DNA of 64,000 bases, from positions 685,634,583 through 685,698,582 of the forward strand of contig NC_081412.1 of assembly GCF_030272615.1 (NCBI RefSeq), in the 5' to 3' direction. Below, piece after piece: positions 30,855-43,294 of the stretch. The notes beneath the pieces were generated by a model. It was not told the origin of the DNA, did not search any database, and was given only the letters and a program-made list of their open reading frames with translations. The position numbers and the translations under genes are program-made. The stretch's first letter is position 1; each line of letters starts with the position of its first letter. Origin of the DNA: Cryptomeria japonica (Eukaryota; Streptophyta; Pinopsida; Cupressales; Cupressaceae).

Positions 30855-32492
30855 ATGTATAAAAGGAATGCACCAAAGCTGAACAAGTCAATTTTCTCCA
30901 CATGGCAGAAAAGGATGAAGCTACATTTATCAAGAATTGGAGAATATGCAACATATTATATGGAGAATGATTACATTGCATTGATCACCAACCCTATGAC
31001 CTTGGAAGAGATTAAAGCAACGCAAGAACATATTCAAGCTATGATTGAAATAACATCAACATTGACCGGCTTAGAGTTTAATGATCTAGAAGGCTGCAAT
31101 GATGCAAAAGCAATGTGGGACAAACTCATATCTGTGTATGGCAATGATGAACATGTTCAAAGAGCAAAAGTAGATAGTCTAAGAGGACAACTTGAATCCA
31201 TGAGGATGAATGAAGGTGAGAACATAACCCAATACAATACAAGACTAAAGGAGATTGTCAATCAAATTAAAGGAGCAGGTGAAACTATTGAAGAAAAGGA
31301 TATAACAAGTAAGTTGTTGAGAACCCTTTTACCACCTTATGCTATTCGAGTCTCTGCAATCAATGAATTGAGGTATGTACCTAACATGCCAGTTTCTTTG
31401 GATGCTACTATTGGTAAGCTACATGCATTTGAGTTAAGTAATTTTGATAACAGTGGGTCTTCGGTAAATAAAGTAGAATCTACATTCAATTCTTTTCATA
31501 TTGGTGAATCTGATGATTACAATGATAGAATGAGTAAGTACTCTGAAGGGGATCACAGTGGAGCAAGTGAAAGATTTTGCAAGAACATGGAAAAAGTGCA
31601 CAAACTGTATGAGGAAATCAAGAAGCAAGAAGAATTTGAAGCATTATTAGCCAGAAGGTTACCGAGAGGAAAAGGTAAGTATAAAGGAAAGCTACCTTTA
31701 AAATGTTTCAATTGTGATAAAATAGGACATATGGCTTCTAACTGCCCTGACAAAGAATCTAGTGAAAAGAGAGAATACCGAGATAACAGGCAAAAAGATA
31801 ACCAATACAAAGGACACCGAGACTTCAGAAGGAGAGATAGAAAGATATGTCTAGTAGCAGACGAGGAAGCCAACGATGACAAATCTAATGAAAATGATAC
31901 TGAGGAAGTTGTTTATGTGGCTATTAAAGATGGATTTGATGAAGAAAGGTATGAAGAAAAAGCCCTAATATCTCACATAAATACTAATGATTCTTGGATC
32001 ATAGACAGTGGATGCTCACATCATATGACAGGTGATAAACACAATTTTGTTAAATTAGAAGACTATGATGGAGGCTATGTAAGATTTGGTAATGATGCAC
32101 CATGTCCGATGAAAGGTAAAGGATCTATAACACTTCTTGACAATGCTAAATGTGATGATGTTTACTGGATTGAAGGTTTGAAATACAATTTGTTGAGTGT
32201 AGCACAACTAAACAATACAGGATACCAAATAGAATTTCAGAAAAGAATTGTCAAAGTTCATGACAAACATGGAAAGCTAGCTGCTACCAGGACACAAACA
32301 AAAGGTAATACATTTCATCTTGACTCAACTCGGAACAAGTGTCTTTATGCAAAGATAGATGATACTTGGTTATGGCATAAAAGGTTTTGTCATGTAAATT
32401 TTGATAATCTGATCAAAATAAATAAGAAGCACCGAGTAAGAGGTCTACGGAGTCTTGAAAAACTTGGGAATGCTATGTACCAAGGATGTTAG
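30855..32492 (+). CDS. Copia (+) Gag, protease and pre-integrase region
   Basis: A 545-residue frame from ATG 30855. Gag occupies about residues 1-300 and ends in a CCHC zinc knuckle (CFNCDKIGHMASNC, about 280). The protease follows with the active-site block WIIDSGCSHHMTG (about 385). The gag-pre-integrase LWHKRFCHVNFDN block is at about 515. The frame closes at TAG 32490-32492, where the family continues into integrase, so the stop is a lesion and not a natural end. Gag and protease look intact. Confidence 0.85.
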   Translation: MYKRNAPKLNKSIFSTWQKRMKLHLSRIGEYATYYMENDYIALITNPMTLEEIKATQEHIQAMIEITSTLTGLEFNDLEGCNDAKAMWDKLISVYGNDEHVQRAKVDSLRGQLESMRMNEGENITQYNTRLKEIVNQIKGAGETIEEKDITSKLLRTLLPPYAIRVSAINELRYVPNMPVSLDATIGKLHAFELSNFDNSGSSVNKVESTFNSFHIGESDDYNDRMSKYSEGDHSGASERFCKNMEKVHKLYEEIKKQEEFEALLARRLPRGKGKYKGKLPLKCFNCDKIGHMASNCPDKESSEKREYRDNRQKDNQYKGHRDFRRRDRKICLVADEEANDDKSNENDTEEVVYVAIKDGFDEERYEEKALISHINTNDSWIIDSGCSHHMTGDKHNFVKLEDYDGGYVRFGNDAPCPMKGKGSITLLDNAKCDDVYWIEGLKYNLLSVAQLNNTGYQIEFQKRIVKVHDKHGKLAATRTQTKGNTFHLDSTRNKCLYAKIDDTWLWHKRFCHVNFDNLIKINKKHRVRGLRSLEKLGNAMYQGC

Positions 32493-35041
32493 ATGGGTAA
32501 GATGACAAGATCAAGCTTTACAAGTAAGTCTTACACTTCTAAAGAAATTTTAGATCTAGTACACACTGATCTTTGTGGTCTTATGAAAGTTCAAAGTTAT
32601 TATGGTGATAAATATTTCATATTATTTGTAGATGATTACTAAGGATGATGTCAGTTATGTTTTTAAAAGAAAAATCAGAAGCTTTTCAAATGTTCAAATG
32701 GTACAAGGCAAGAGTTGAAAATGAAACAGGAAGACAACTGAAATGTTTTAGATCTGATAGAGGAGGAGAATTCACTTCTGATGAATTTAACTTATACTGC
32801 AATGATCATGGTATAAAGAGGTAAGTATCTGCACCAAGAACACCTCAGCAAAATGGGATAGCCAAGAGAAGGAACAGATCAATTGTGGATTGTGCAAGAA
32901 CATTGATGATAGAAAAGAGGGTACCTCAAACATTTTGGAGAGAAGCAATCAGCACTGTAGTTTACACCCTGAACCGAGTTCAACTGAAGAAAGGAACTAT
33001 GAAGACACCATATGAGATCTAGTATGACAAGAAACCTAATGTAAGTTACTTTAAAATCTTTGGAAGTAGATGCTATGTTCACAAAGATGACAGAAATGGA
33101 ATGTTTGATCATAAAAGTGAAGAAGGAACATTTCTTGGTTATTTTTCTAGAAGTAAAGCATTTAAATGTCTGATCAAATCATCTAACAAAATAGTGGAAA
33201 GTGCAAATGTGAAAATTGATGAATTTGCAAAAAGAAATGATGAAGGAAATTCCAAAGAACCAGAAGATTATGAAGAATTTGTTTATGTTCAACTGAGAAG
33301 TCCTACCGAGAAAGCTGCTGAAGAAAATGAAGATAATGTCTAGTTATTGAGTGATGAAGAAGATCATACAGAACCTACCGAGCCTATATTAGCCAAATAT
33401 GTCAGAAGACATCATGCATCAAGTCAGATTATAGGAGATAAAGATGATCCAGTGATGACAAGAAACAAATTGAGACAAAATACATGTCTGATTTCTAAAT
33501 TTGAACCGAGAATAGTGAAAGAGGCATTTAATAGTGAAGATTGGGTAAATTCTATGATAGAAGAAATTGATCAAATCAAGAAGAATGACACATGGACACT
33601 AATCCCAAGACCAAAGGACAAAAATGTAATCGGTACTAAGTGGATTTTCAAAAACAAGCTAAATGAAAAAGGTGAGGTCATTCGCAACAAAGCAAGACTA
33701 GTTTGCAAAGGATATTCTCAAGAAGAAGGAATAGATTATGGTGAGACTTTTGCACCTGTGGCTAGACTTGAGGGAGTAAGAACATTGTTGGCATATGCTA
33801 CTTTCAAAAATTTCAAGGTATATCAAATGGATGTTAAAGCTGCATTTTTGAATGGTATACTAGAATAAGAAGTTTTCATTGAACAACCTGAAGGATTTGT
33901 TGAAGACGGGAGTAAAGATCAGGTATGCAAACTGAATAAAGCCTTATACGGTCTGAAACAAGAACCTAGAGCATGGTATGAAATATTGCACTCTTATTTA
34001 ATCAAGATTGGTTTTATAAGGACAAGTGAAAACAACAATATGTACATGAAGAAAGATGAGGACATTGGAATACTAATCTCAACCATATTTGTTGATGACA
34101 TAATATTTTGTGGTAATGACTCCTTATGCAAGAACTTTGGAAATGAAATGTGCAAAGAATTTGAGATGTCACTAATCGGTGAGATAAAATATTTTATAGG
34201 TTTACAGATATTGCAAATGAAAGATGAGATTTTCATTACTCAATCCAAGTACATAAAGGAAATCTTGAAGAAATTTGGAATGGAGGATTCTAAACCAGTA
34301 AGTACTCCTATGACTACTAACTGTAAATTATCAAAGAATGATGAATCTGCATCTGTTGATAAGACACTTTACTGATCTATGATTGGAAAATTGCAATATG
34401 TTGTGCATAGTAGACTGGATATAGCACATGCAATAGGTATTGTAGCAAGATTCTCTACAAATCCCAAGGAAACTCATATGACAACAATCAAGAGAATTTT
34501 CAGATACCTGAGAGGCACTAAAGATTATGGCTTAGTATATGAAAAGAGGAATAATTTTGATCTAAAAGTTTATACTGATGTTGATTGGGCAGGCAACATA
34601 GATGACAAGAAAAGAACAAGTGGTGGAGCTTTCTTTTTAGGAGAAAGACTAGTAAGTTGTCTTAGCAAGAAACAAGGATGTATTTCTCAATCCACAACAG
34701 AAGCTGAATATGTTGTTGCAGCATTGAATTGTACCAATATAGCATGGATCAAACAATTGTTGGAAGGTATAAATGAGAAAGTTACCGAGCCAGTAACTAT
34801 ATTATGTGATAATACTAGTGCCATTAACATTTCAAAAAATCCAGTGATGCACTCTAAGACAAAGCATATATCTATAAAGTATCACTATCTTAGAGAAGAA
34901 GTTCAAGAGAAGAAAGTTGTGCTGGAATATATCAGTTCAAAGGAGCAATTAGCAGACATCTTCACAAAGCCACTGCCAAGGGACACTTTTGAGTATCTCT
35001 GAAGCAAGTTAGGGGTCCTACCCCTATCTTCTACTCACTGA
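32493..35041 (+). pseudogene. Copia (+) integrase, reverse transcriptase and RNase H, decayed
   Basis: Homology continues through integrase (HTDLCG about 32560, RSDRGGEFTS about 32750), RT (IFVDDIIF about 34088) and RNase H (ADIFTKPLP near 34960). Breaks: a one-base loss near 32640 that moves the frame; TAA 32822-32824; TAG 33020-33022; TAG 33341-33343; TAA 33866-33868; TGA 34373-34375; and TGA 35000-35002 shortly before the family's natural end (TGA 35039-35041). The integrase Glu expected in the QNG-V-x-E motif is Lys here (NGIAKRRN). Most breaks fit C-to-T or G-to-A changes of Gln, Arg or Trp codons. Confidence 0.9.
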
Positions 35042-35380
35042 ACGAGTTCGGTGAACGCATCAATTCGATGAATCTACAGAATATTATGTGTGGATTGATG
35101 CTGATTTATGCACTTTAGAAGATTTTCTAAAGGTGTGCAAAAAAAAAATGAGTAGAGACAAGTTGATTTGACCGAGACTAAGATGTTACACAGCAAGGCA
35201 AATCGCTTCACAGAGGAAGAAATCATGTTTTAGTTCTTTTATTTTCTTTTTGGCATTGTTGTCAAAGGGGGAGAAGACTAAACGAAGAAGACTAATGACA
35301 GGGGGGGAGCATTTCTGAATCTCACAACAATCTGAATCCAAATCAATTAAATCAAATCAAGTTAGTTTTTGCCATCAATG

Positions 35381-35394
35381 CCAAAGGGGGAGAT
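35381..35394 (+). other. Copia (+) polypurine tract
   Basis: CCAAAGGGGGAGAT stands directly before the 3' LTR. A second similar tract, TCAAAGGGGGAGAAG, lies upstream at about 35263-35277, in keeping with the multiple polypurine tracts known in some copia lineages. Confidence 0.85.
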
Positions 35395-36644
35395 TGTTGG
35401 CATTACAACAGAACAATGGGAGATTGTTGGCATTTTTAAGAGGATATTGAGAAGGTTGTTGAAAATTATGTATATAACTGATTAATGATGTTTACTGTCT
35501 TAATAACATTATTTTGTCATTGATGTCAAGAAATTGATTTTTTAATTCAGTATGATGTTGTCATATCTTGAGAAGTATGATTTGATGAGTATAAAGTTGT
35601 CGGTAAAAGACACAGAAAGAATGCATTGGATGAATAAAAGCATCATTTAATGAAGGAAGCTGATGAGCTGGAGTTGATTAAATGATTGGTATGTTATGCA
35701 TGAAGTTTGTTAAGAATCTATGGCAATGGAAGATTGACAGGAATATCTACAACTCAGATTAAACCGTAATACCATAGCACAAGTTCCAAGAAATGTATGC
35801 AAGTTCCTAGGCGAGGTAAAACATTTTCAGATTGAAGGATACACTGAACCTGGTCAAGATTGAAGATCTAATGGTTAAGATTGATCATGGGAAATGTGAT
35901 CAAGGAGATTTAGCGATTAGCAAATTGTTTATAAATAAGAAATTGTTAATAAACAATGTATGCAGGCAAGTGTATGCACAAGGATGCTACATAGTAATTA
36001 CCGAGCATAGAAGCTTGAAGACTTGTTTGAATAACAGAGTAGAGAGCCCAGCAGAGGGACAAGATAAGTCCTATGACTAGATTATTTTGAGCAAATAAGA
36101 ATCTGCTTTAGCATTTTAGATGTGAAGTTGTAGATAGATTTTACTACTATTATTTTGTAAGTACCAGAAAAACTCTTAACCAAGTGGACTTGACAGTCTT
36201 ATATGTAAACCCTCTAGCAAGGTAACATTCTAAGTGAGTGTTTGAAATCCTTTGACAAGGTCACTTCTAACAAAGTGAAGATCCTAACAGATCTGAGGGA
36301 AATCCCTTAACCGGGTCACATCTAGCAATGTGTTTGTAATCTTTAACAAGATTTGCTTTTAACCGAGCATACTCTAGAAGAGTATATTTCTTAGTGGGTC
36401 TGAAATCCCACAGTGGTTTTTCCCTATTTGGGTTTCCACGTTAAATCTGGTGTTATGAATGTTATTATGATTATGTGTTCATAAGTTTTCATGTTTAACA
36501 GTTTTTGGTTAAGTTGCTGAAGTATAAGTTACCGAGGTTGAATCTGTTGATTTTATGGAAGTTTAAGTTTGTATGATTCACCCCCCCCCTCTCATCTTTT
36601 TAGCTATTGGCATCTGTACTTTACATTAAGTATCAGAACTAACA
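35395..36644 (+). repeat. Copia (+) 3' LTR
   Basis: 1,250 bp, starting TGTTGGCATTACAAC and ending AGAACTAACA. The C run is 9 long here (36581-36589) against 12 in the 5' LTR. It is flanked by CCACC. Confidence 0.93.
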
Positions 36645-36649
36645 CCACC

Positions 36650-37000
36650 TCTTGATCAATCTGTTCCACCTTTCAATCAATCTTCTCCAAAAATCTATAA
36701 ATTGAACATCCAATCTCCATTTTCAATAATCATGAACTTTGAATCTTTGTGTCACTTGCAGGTTACCAGCGCAATATCTGAGAGCCATCATACCATAGAG
36801 AAGAGAAGAGCAATGGAAGCAATATGCAATCTTGGAATAGGGAGTTTTTGATTGATTTGATTTATAATTCCTATTTCTCGATATTGCATTATTTCATTGT
36901 CTTGTTTGTTAGATTCTTTGATTAGATAGGGATTCGTGATTTCCCTTTGATTCTAATTGATCATTGTTATTAAGATGAATTTTACATGCATACAATAACA
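36650..37000 (+). repeat. 3' LTR of element D, second part (right end uncertain)
   Basis: The sequence resumes after CCACC. It includes a TATA-like TCTATAAATTG (about 36695) followed by a transcribed-leader-like zone with GAGAAGAGAAGAGCAATGG, placed as in the other LTRs of this window. I cannot fix the right terminus because no second D LTR or matching duplication is in view. Confidence 0.5.
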
Positions 37001-37299
37001 TTAGTTTATTGGTATTGGTTACTATGCATCCATTGAATGCAATTTAGTTTTTCAGTAGACTAATAGTATGATAGAATTAAAAAAGGTGATGTGCAATTCT
37101 ATAGTTCTAAAATTTGGACATATTTTAATGATTTAAAAAAAATTCTTACTTCTTTTCCTATTGGCTTTTTTTTCTAACCATCATTGAAAAATTTATTTAT
37201 TTATTCCTTTCTTTGAAGAAATTAATATTTTTAATTTTCTTGCATTTATTTTATTCTTTTTCTATTAAAGCTTAAATCTAATCCAAATCATTAATACAC

Positions 37300-37930
37300 C
37301 CAACTCTTAAAGGACCTAGATTGCCTTTTATTACACCATCAAAGTTCATCTTGTAGTTGAAGGATATTTGGTTTAATGCAAAAGTCTATATAGTAGGCAT
37401 CTAAATGGTGTTGAGTTAAAATCTTCTACAATATGAAAACAAATAAAAATTCATCTTGTGTCATTCCTTCTTCGAATGAATCTACCGAGAGACCTTATGA
37501 TCACAAGTAGAAATAACCTTAGCTTCCCATGAATGAATAAATTGCTTATTATTAATATATCATGTCACCTATTATTATCATCACACATGATTTACTTTCT
37601 CTTTTCATAATCTTCATTAATCAAAAATTCTACTTTGTTATCCCTTTAATTTCATTGTATGCTCTTTTATTTGAAATGTCCTTTAAGTATATGCTCATCT
37701 TTTTTACTTCATTGAAACCCCTTTTATTTCCTCAATATGTTCTTTCATTTGAAATTTTCTTTAAATATACGATCGTCTATTTCAAGTATCATTTACCCTC
37801 CTTTATTTTTTTTTATTAACTTTTTTAACATGATCTTTAATTTCTAATATTCTTAGCCTCCTTCATTTTTCATTATTTATATTTATTTATGGAGTTTCTT
37901 TTGTCAATACTTGATACACCTTCATGTAAT

Positions 37931-37997
<67 letters not shown>

Positions 37998-38285
37998 ATG
38001 ACATATATGTCATTATATGTTATAGATATAAAAATGTATATTTTATATAAAACTTTGTATATATATGCATGTCATTATATATATGTCACTTTGTACATAT
38101 AAATATTTATGTCATATTATATATGTCTCACTTTATATATATAGGGCATATAAAATGATGACATATATGTATATTTCAATTTGTATATATATTATGACAT
38201 ATATATAAATATTAATGTCATATTATATATATGTCACTTTGTGTGTGTATATGACACATATATGCAAAACTATTTATATTAGAAG
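37300..38285. repeat. Diverged interspersed repeat, copy 1, with CA microsatellite
   Basis: This matches 40585-41690 along its length, for example TTCATCTTGTGTCATTCCTTC, ATGATCACAAGTAGA and TTCATGTAATGCAC. It ends in (CA)n at 37932-37989 (about 29 units) followed by TATGTCATATATA-type AT-rich sequence. No coding domain is seen, and the family is not identified. Confidence 0.7.
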
Positions 38286-39058
38286 TATGAGAACAACATG
38301 AAATCATACCCAACCCCTCAGGGAGAAGTACAAGCCAATCATTATTTGGTGATTCCCTATCATCCTCCAACATCTCTTGAAGCTTCCATCATGGTGAATA
38401 AGTGTTTAGGGAAGCTTGATCTTTGTTGATTTATCCTTAAATTTGCAGATCTGGAACTTCGCATAAGGTAGGCTTTCACATCATAATGATATTATAAAGT
38501 TGCACCTTCATTTGATACCACAAATGAGGAAATCAACTTGCTTATATATGAAATCCTAACTTTAAATTGATAAGAGCGACTTAGAATTAAATTATATTTT
38601 TACATTGAAGATAGTTTTAAAAATGACAAGACTAGCATATTATTGTCTCGGAATTTTGACCAAAAGGCATTGGACATTGTTTGCCGATTGTCAATGTCCA
38701 AACAAAATAGGCCTAAATTTTTAGGGTTGTGAGATAATAGGATCTTGATTCCAAAACTATAATGTATATGAAAAGTTATAATATCTAAGATGGGGAAAAG
38801 TTGTTTTGAAGTTTGAAATATGATAATACTTATAATGAATTAAAATGATAAAAGATAAAGGGCACACCCAAAATTAAGGGCCTAAATAAGAGTATGATGA
38901 GACTTGAATTAAGAAAGAATTAATTTTCTTGAATGAATCATTACTTAAATGCATAAAAAGGTCCTATGATGCATAGAAGGATGATGCACACTAAAATGAG
39001 TACTAAGAGAGTGTGAAATTGGACACCCTAATCAAAGGTGTACAATTAACGACACTAC
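38286..39058 (-). mobile_element. Truncated relic of an E2-family LTR
   Basis: From AACAACATGAAATCATACCC to AACGACACTACA it follows the E2 LTR (compare 18200-18958: AATTTACGACGCTACA). It covers roughly the last 770 bp, with heavy point divergence. It is much older than E2, and no partner LTR or duplication is visible. The left part of the LTR is missing. Confidence 0.75.
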
Positions 39059-40584
39059 AAGAAACAACAAAGCAAAGGTGTTGACCCTTTCAACAAAACA
39101 ATTAGAAAGCAGCTTAAGCAAGCTATTGACAACACATTAACACTATTTTAATAGTAAATCAGTCCCCAATATCATAAACAATCTATATAGTAATAAACCA
39201 ACAACAATAAATTTTTTAAAGTTTGTCAAACTGAATGACCAAAAGACTCAAAAAACAACAACCATGGGCTAAGTAAAGATGCCACCCTAGTCCTTAGTAA
39301 GAAACTTAAACAAATCCTTGTAAATTATGTCCTTGTGTATGTTGATTAATAGCATAATATTCTATTTTTTAACAATAATTAGTAATTTTGATTACATTTC
39401 ATTGTTTACAGCTATTACAATTTTATTATTTAATAACTATACATTTCATTTATATGTATTATTTTTAATTTTTAATCATAATTATTCTTTTAAAAATAAT
39501 TATATATGTACAATAGGTATTTTATTTTATAATTGCAACTTATAAATTTCTTACCACTTTTTTTTATCAATGAAACAAGCTTTAAGGAGCCAAAACCTTA
39601 TATATTGATTTCAAATTTCAAATTTCAAAGTTCCTATGATTTGGTTTCTCCACAAGAGGGTCATTACATTACCAAAATTAATAGTTAAAGTATTGGACTA
39701 CTAATAGTATACAAAATAAGACATAACTACCATATTACATTCTTAGTTCTATTCTTAAGATTGAAGAGTTTCTTTAACTTTCTCTACCCCACCATCTTCA
39801 CAATCCTCAAAGACCATACCACTTTAGACACCAACTACAATTTTCAAAAAATTGATATCCTAATGATAGATAGTCTCATCTTCTCCCAATACTCTAATTA
39901 TAAAGAATACCCATGACGCATAAAAATGTAAATTGGTTTGTATTACATCATCTACATATCATTTTACCACCACACCACTCAACTTTCACAAGCATTTACC
40001 TCTTTTGATTCCCCTACATATAAGAGCACCATTAATAACATAAAATATATATCTATGTTTACTTGATACCAATGTGAGGTGGAGAGAAAAGTATGACCTA
40101 GCACTAGCTTCACATCATGCAACACCACCATTGAATTAGTCCTAAACACCTAAAACACCTTGTTTAGTCTAGCTTTGACACTATCACCATGAAAGTGATA
40201 CTTATGGCTTTTTTGTGCCTAAAGGCAAATTGTTGCATCCATGTCGATATGGAATAAGATCAAAACCCCAAGACTATAACTTTATACCTTGATTGGTAGT
40301 TAAAGGTGCAACTCAAAATTTTCTAAACTATTAAAAACAAGTGAAATCATCTCAAAATTTTATTTCTATCCAATTTCGATTGCCTCATTTAGCAATGCAA
40401 TAAACGTGTCCCACGTTCAGGTTTTCAGTAGTGTCCAAAGCCTGCTAACTTTGGAGAGAATTTATGGTTATGAGCTATTTTCAATGTGCAATTTCTTAAC
40501 TTTCAAATTTCTCCATATTGGAAATCTACTCTATTGTTTGTTGATTATCAATTGTTGAAATCGTTGTCTTTTCATTGTAGCTTA
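39059..40584. other. Intergenic AT-rich DNA, nothing recognised
   Basis: No domain, LTR boundary, RNA gene or strong repeat is visible. Short frames are AT-rich noise. Confidence 0.5.
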
Positions 40585-41690
40585 TAATACATCCAATTCT
40601 TAAAAGGACTTAGATTGTCTTTTATCACATTATCAAAGTTTATTTCGTGGTTCAAAGAGATTTGGTTTAATGACAAAGTCTATATAACAGACATCTAAGT
40701 GACACTAAGTTCAAATCTTCTACAATATGAAAAAAATAATTCATCTTGTGTCATTTCTTCTTTTGGGTGATCTACCTTCTCTCTACCTTACAAAATACAT
40801 TTGGTTTAATGGCATGGTAGACATCTAAATGTCTTTGAGTTCAAATCTTCTACAATACAAAAAAATAACAATTCATCTTGTGTCATTCCTTCTTCAAAGT
40901 GATCTACCTTATCTCTACCTTATGATCACAAGTAGATATAACCTTGGTTTCCCATGAATGAAGAAGTTTCTTATTATTAGCATATCATATCACCTAGTGT
41001 TATCATCACAAATCATTTACATTCTCTTTTCACAATCTTCATTAATCAAATTTTTTATATCTTCAACTTTTTTTACTTCACTACCTCCTCAATTTGTTCT
41101 TTTATTTGAATTTTCCTTTAAACATATGATCTTCTATTTCAAATATCATTAACCCTCCTTTGTTTTTGTTTTTTAAACTTTTTGATATGGTCTTTTATTT
41201 CCAATATTCTTAACCCTCTTCATTTAACTATTTTTATTTATTTTTGGAGTTTCTTTTGTAAAAACTTGATACACCTTCATGTAACACATGCATACATACA
41301 TACATACATACATACATATGTGTATATGCATATACATATACATATACATACATATATACACACACAATGACATGTATGTCATTATATATTTAGACATAAA
41401 AAGTTATATTATTTTATATAAAACATTTTTTGTATATATGCATGTCACTATATGTATGTCACTTTGTGTACATAAATATTTATGTAATATTATATGTGTC
41501 ACATTATCTATACAAGACATACAAAGTGATGGCATGTTTCTATATGTCAATTTATATATATTAATATGACACAAATACAAATATTTATGTCATTTTATTA
41601 TTTTATGATAAAATGACATAAATATTTGTATGTGTTACAAATAGTTATGTCATTTTATGGTAAAATGACATAAATTTATATATTATATTT
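40585..41690. repeat. Diverged interspersed repeat, copy 2, with CATA microsatellite
   Basis: The second copy of the repeat at 37300. Its middle part (GGTTTAATG...TTCTACAATA...TTCATCTTGTGTCATT) is itself duplicated at 40660-40760 and 40800-40885. The microsatellite at the equivalent place is (CATA)n at 41286-41365, followed by TATGTCATTATATAT repeats that form inverted pairs near 41585-41680. Confidence 0.7.
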
Positions 41691-42001
41691 ATGTAGAGGG
41701 GTATGGAGGTGTATCAACTCACCAAGACTCTAGTTTCAAACTTAAACACAAACCTACACATGAGAGTACTCATCCCAACGTTCTCTACTCAAGGCTATGT
41801 CTTCCAACATGACAATTTGAGACAACAGAGCAATAGTCCATAACAAGGGTAAGGGAAGGAATCTGAGGGTGCTCACAAACCCAAATTCCCTCAAACCAAC
41901 CAAATTTATCATTGACACAAACCCTTTTAGGCCATTCTACACCATTGGCTTCCTAGAGGAGACTAGGTCCTTGTAGCCCTACTCAAAGAGAATTTTGACC
42001 A
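41691..42001. other. Unclassified DNA, left flank of the copia (-) insertion
   Basis: No gene seen. The last five bases GACCA (41997-42001) are the left target duplication, so this stretch was once continuous with 52,435 onward. Confidence 0.6.
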
Positions 42002-43069
42002 TGTTAGGTCCCAGAGACAACTGAGAAGGGGGGGGGGGGAGTGAATCAGTTGTCAAATAAATTTAAACCAAAAGCAACTTAACCAACTTAATGCTTAATA
42101 CCGGTAAACCAATTTAGTATGCCGGTAGATAGTGTTAACAATTAATTGCTATACCCGTAAAGATTAATGCATGAAACATAAACATAAAGTCATCCACAAC
42201 ACATAACACCAATATTTGTACGTGGAAACCCTGTAAGGGGAAAAACCACGGTGGGAAACCTTACCCACAATCAGATGATACTACTACAGATAGTAAGTGT
42301 ACATAAATGGGGTCTGCACATGCAGAAAGGCCAACAGCCTAGATCTCACTGCTCAATCACAGAATGGGAGTCACACTGACTACGGTTGGATGGTTAAATC
42401 CAATAAGAATGTACTGCACAAAATAGCATATTCATATGCTGGATTCAGTATCGGTGTAATGCTGATACGCTTCCACAAAAACCTAACTTCACCTTCAAAA
42501 GATGTCTTCGTGTATAGCTCTGCTTAATCTCGCATATATCTTCTCACAATTCTTTTTTGCATTCCACATTCAATCTTACAAATAAGATCTTACATTTATA
42601 CCATAACCTAAGACCAATTTTAGTAGGTTGGCTCTACAAGATATTACAATAAAAACATTTTACAAACAATATAATATTTGATGCAATAACCGATTAAACA
42701 TGTCGGCTTAATGCATTTACAACAATAATAAATCATCTCCATAGCGTGCCATGCTGATCTGGAAAAGATAAACCTGTCGGTGTAACCCTAGGTTACCCTG
42801 GACCTATTTGTCGGTAAAAGCAAATATGCAAATATGATTATACCAATGATTAATTCTTCAAAACAAAGTGTCCACACGATGTCTTCGACATTACCAAGTG
42901 TCTTCCATATCATTCCAAGTGCCGGTGAACATTATATCCTGCTGGTGAACTGTATACCAATAACTATGCAATAGTTACTTGCTTGCCGGTGAATGTTGCT
43001 GGATCTCCAAAGTGCTAGTGTTTTAGTAGGTGTTGACATCAATGACAAAACCATACCAAAATACCAACA
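42002..43069 (-). repeat. Copia (-) 3' LTR
   Basis: 1,068 bp. On the + strand it runs TGTTAGGTCCCAGAG...AAATACCAACA. A run of 12 G (42028-42039) precedes AGTGAATCA, the mirror of the GATTCACCCC signal in the other copia element. Confidence 0.92.
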
Positions 43070-43081
43070 ATCTCCCCCTTT
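43070..43081 (-). other. Copia (-) polypurine tract
   Basis: On the element strand AAAGGGGGAGAT directly precedes the LTR start TGTTGGTATTTTGG. Another AAAGGGGGAGAG lies about 190 bp upstream (43259-43270). Confidence 0.85.
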
Positions 43082-43294
43082 GGCATTGATGGCAACACAA
43101 GATGGAAAAACCATCAAAGTGCCAAAACAGAAATGCCAAAAACCAAAAACCAACAATCTCTAAACAACAATCTCTCCCCCTGAGAGCAATATGTGTTTGT
43201 CCAAATATTTTCAATACTAATCTCTCCTTTAAAAGATTGTGTGTTTTTCCATAGATATCTCTCCCCCTTTGACATCAAATGTCAAAGTTATAAT

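Larger units (their letters stand above)
29538..36644 (+). mobile_element. Ty1/copia element, full structure but coding region decayed
   Basis: A 7,107-bp element with a perfect target duplication CCACC (29533-29537, 36645-36649), LTRs of 1,252 and 1,250 bp, a Met-tRNA primer site and polypurine tracts. The LTRs differ at roughly 4-5% of sites by eye, so it is older than E1 and E2. Gag-protease is open, but integrase, RT and RNase H carry several stops and one frameshift. It interrupts the 3' LTR of D. Confidence 0.95.

Noticed and set aside
37911-38102. Open frame with Thr-His repeats
   Set aside because: It is the translation of the (CA)n microsatellite.
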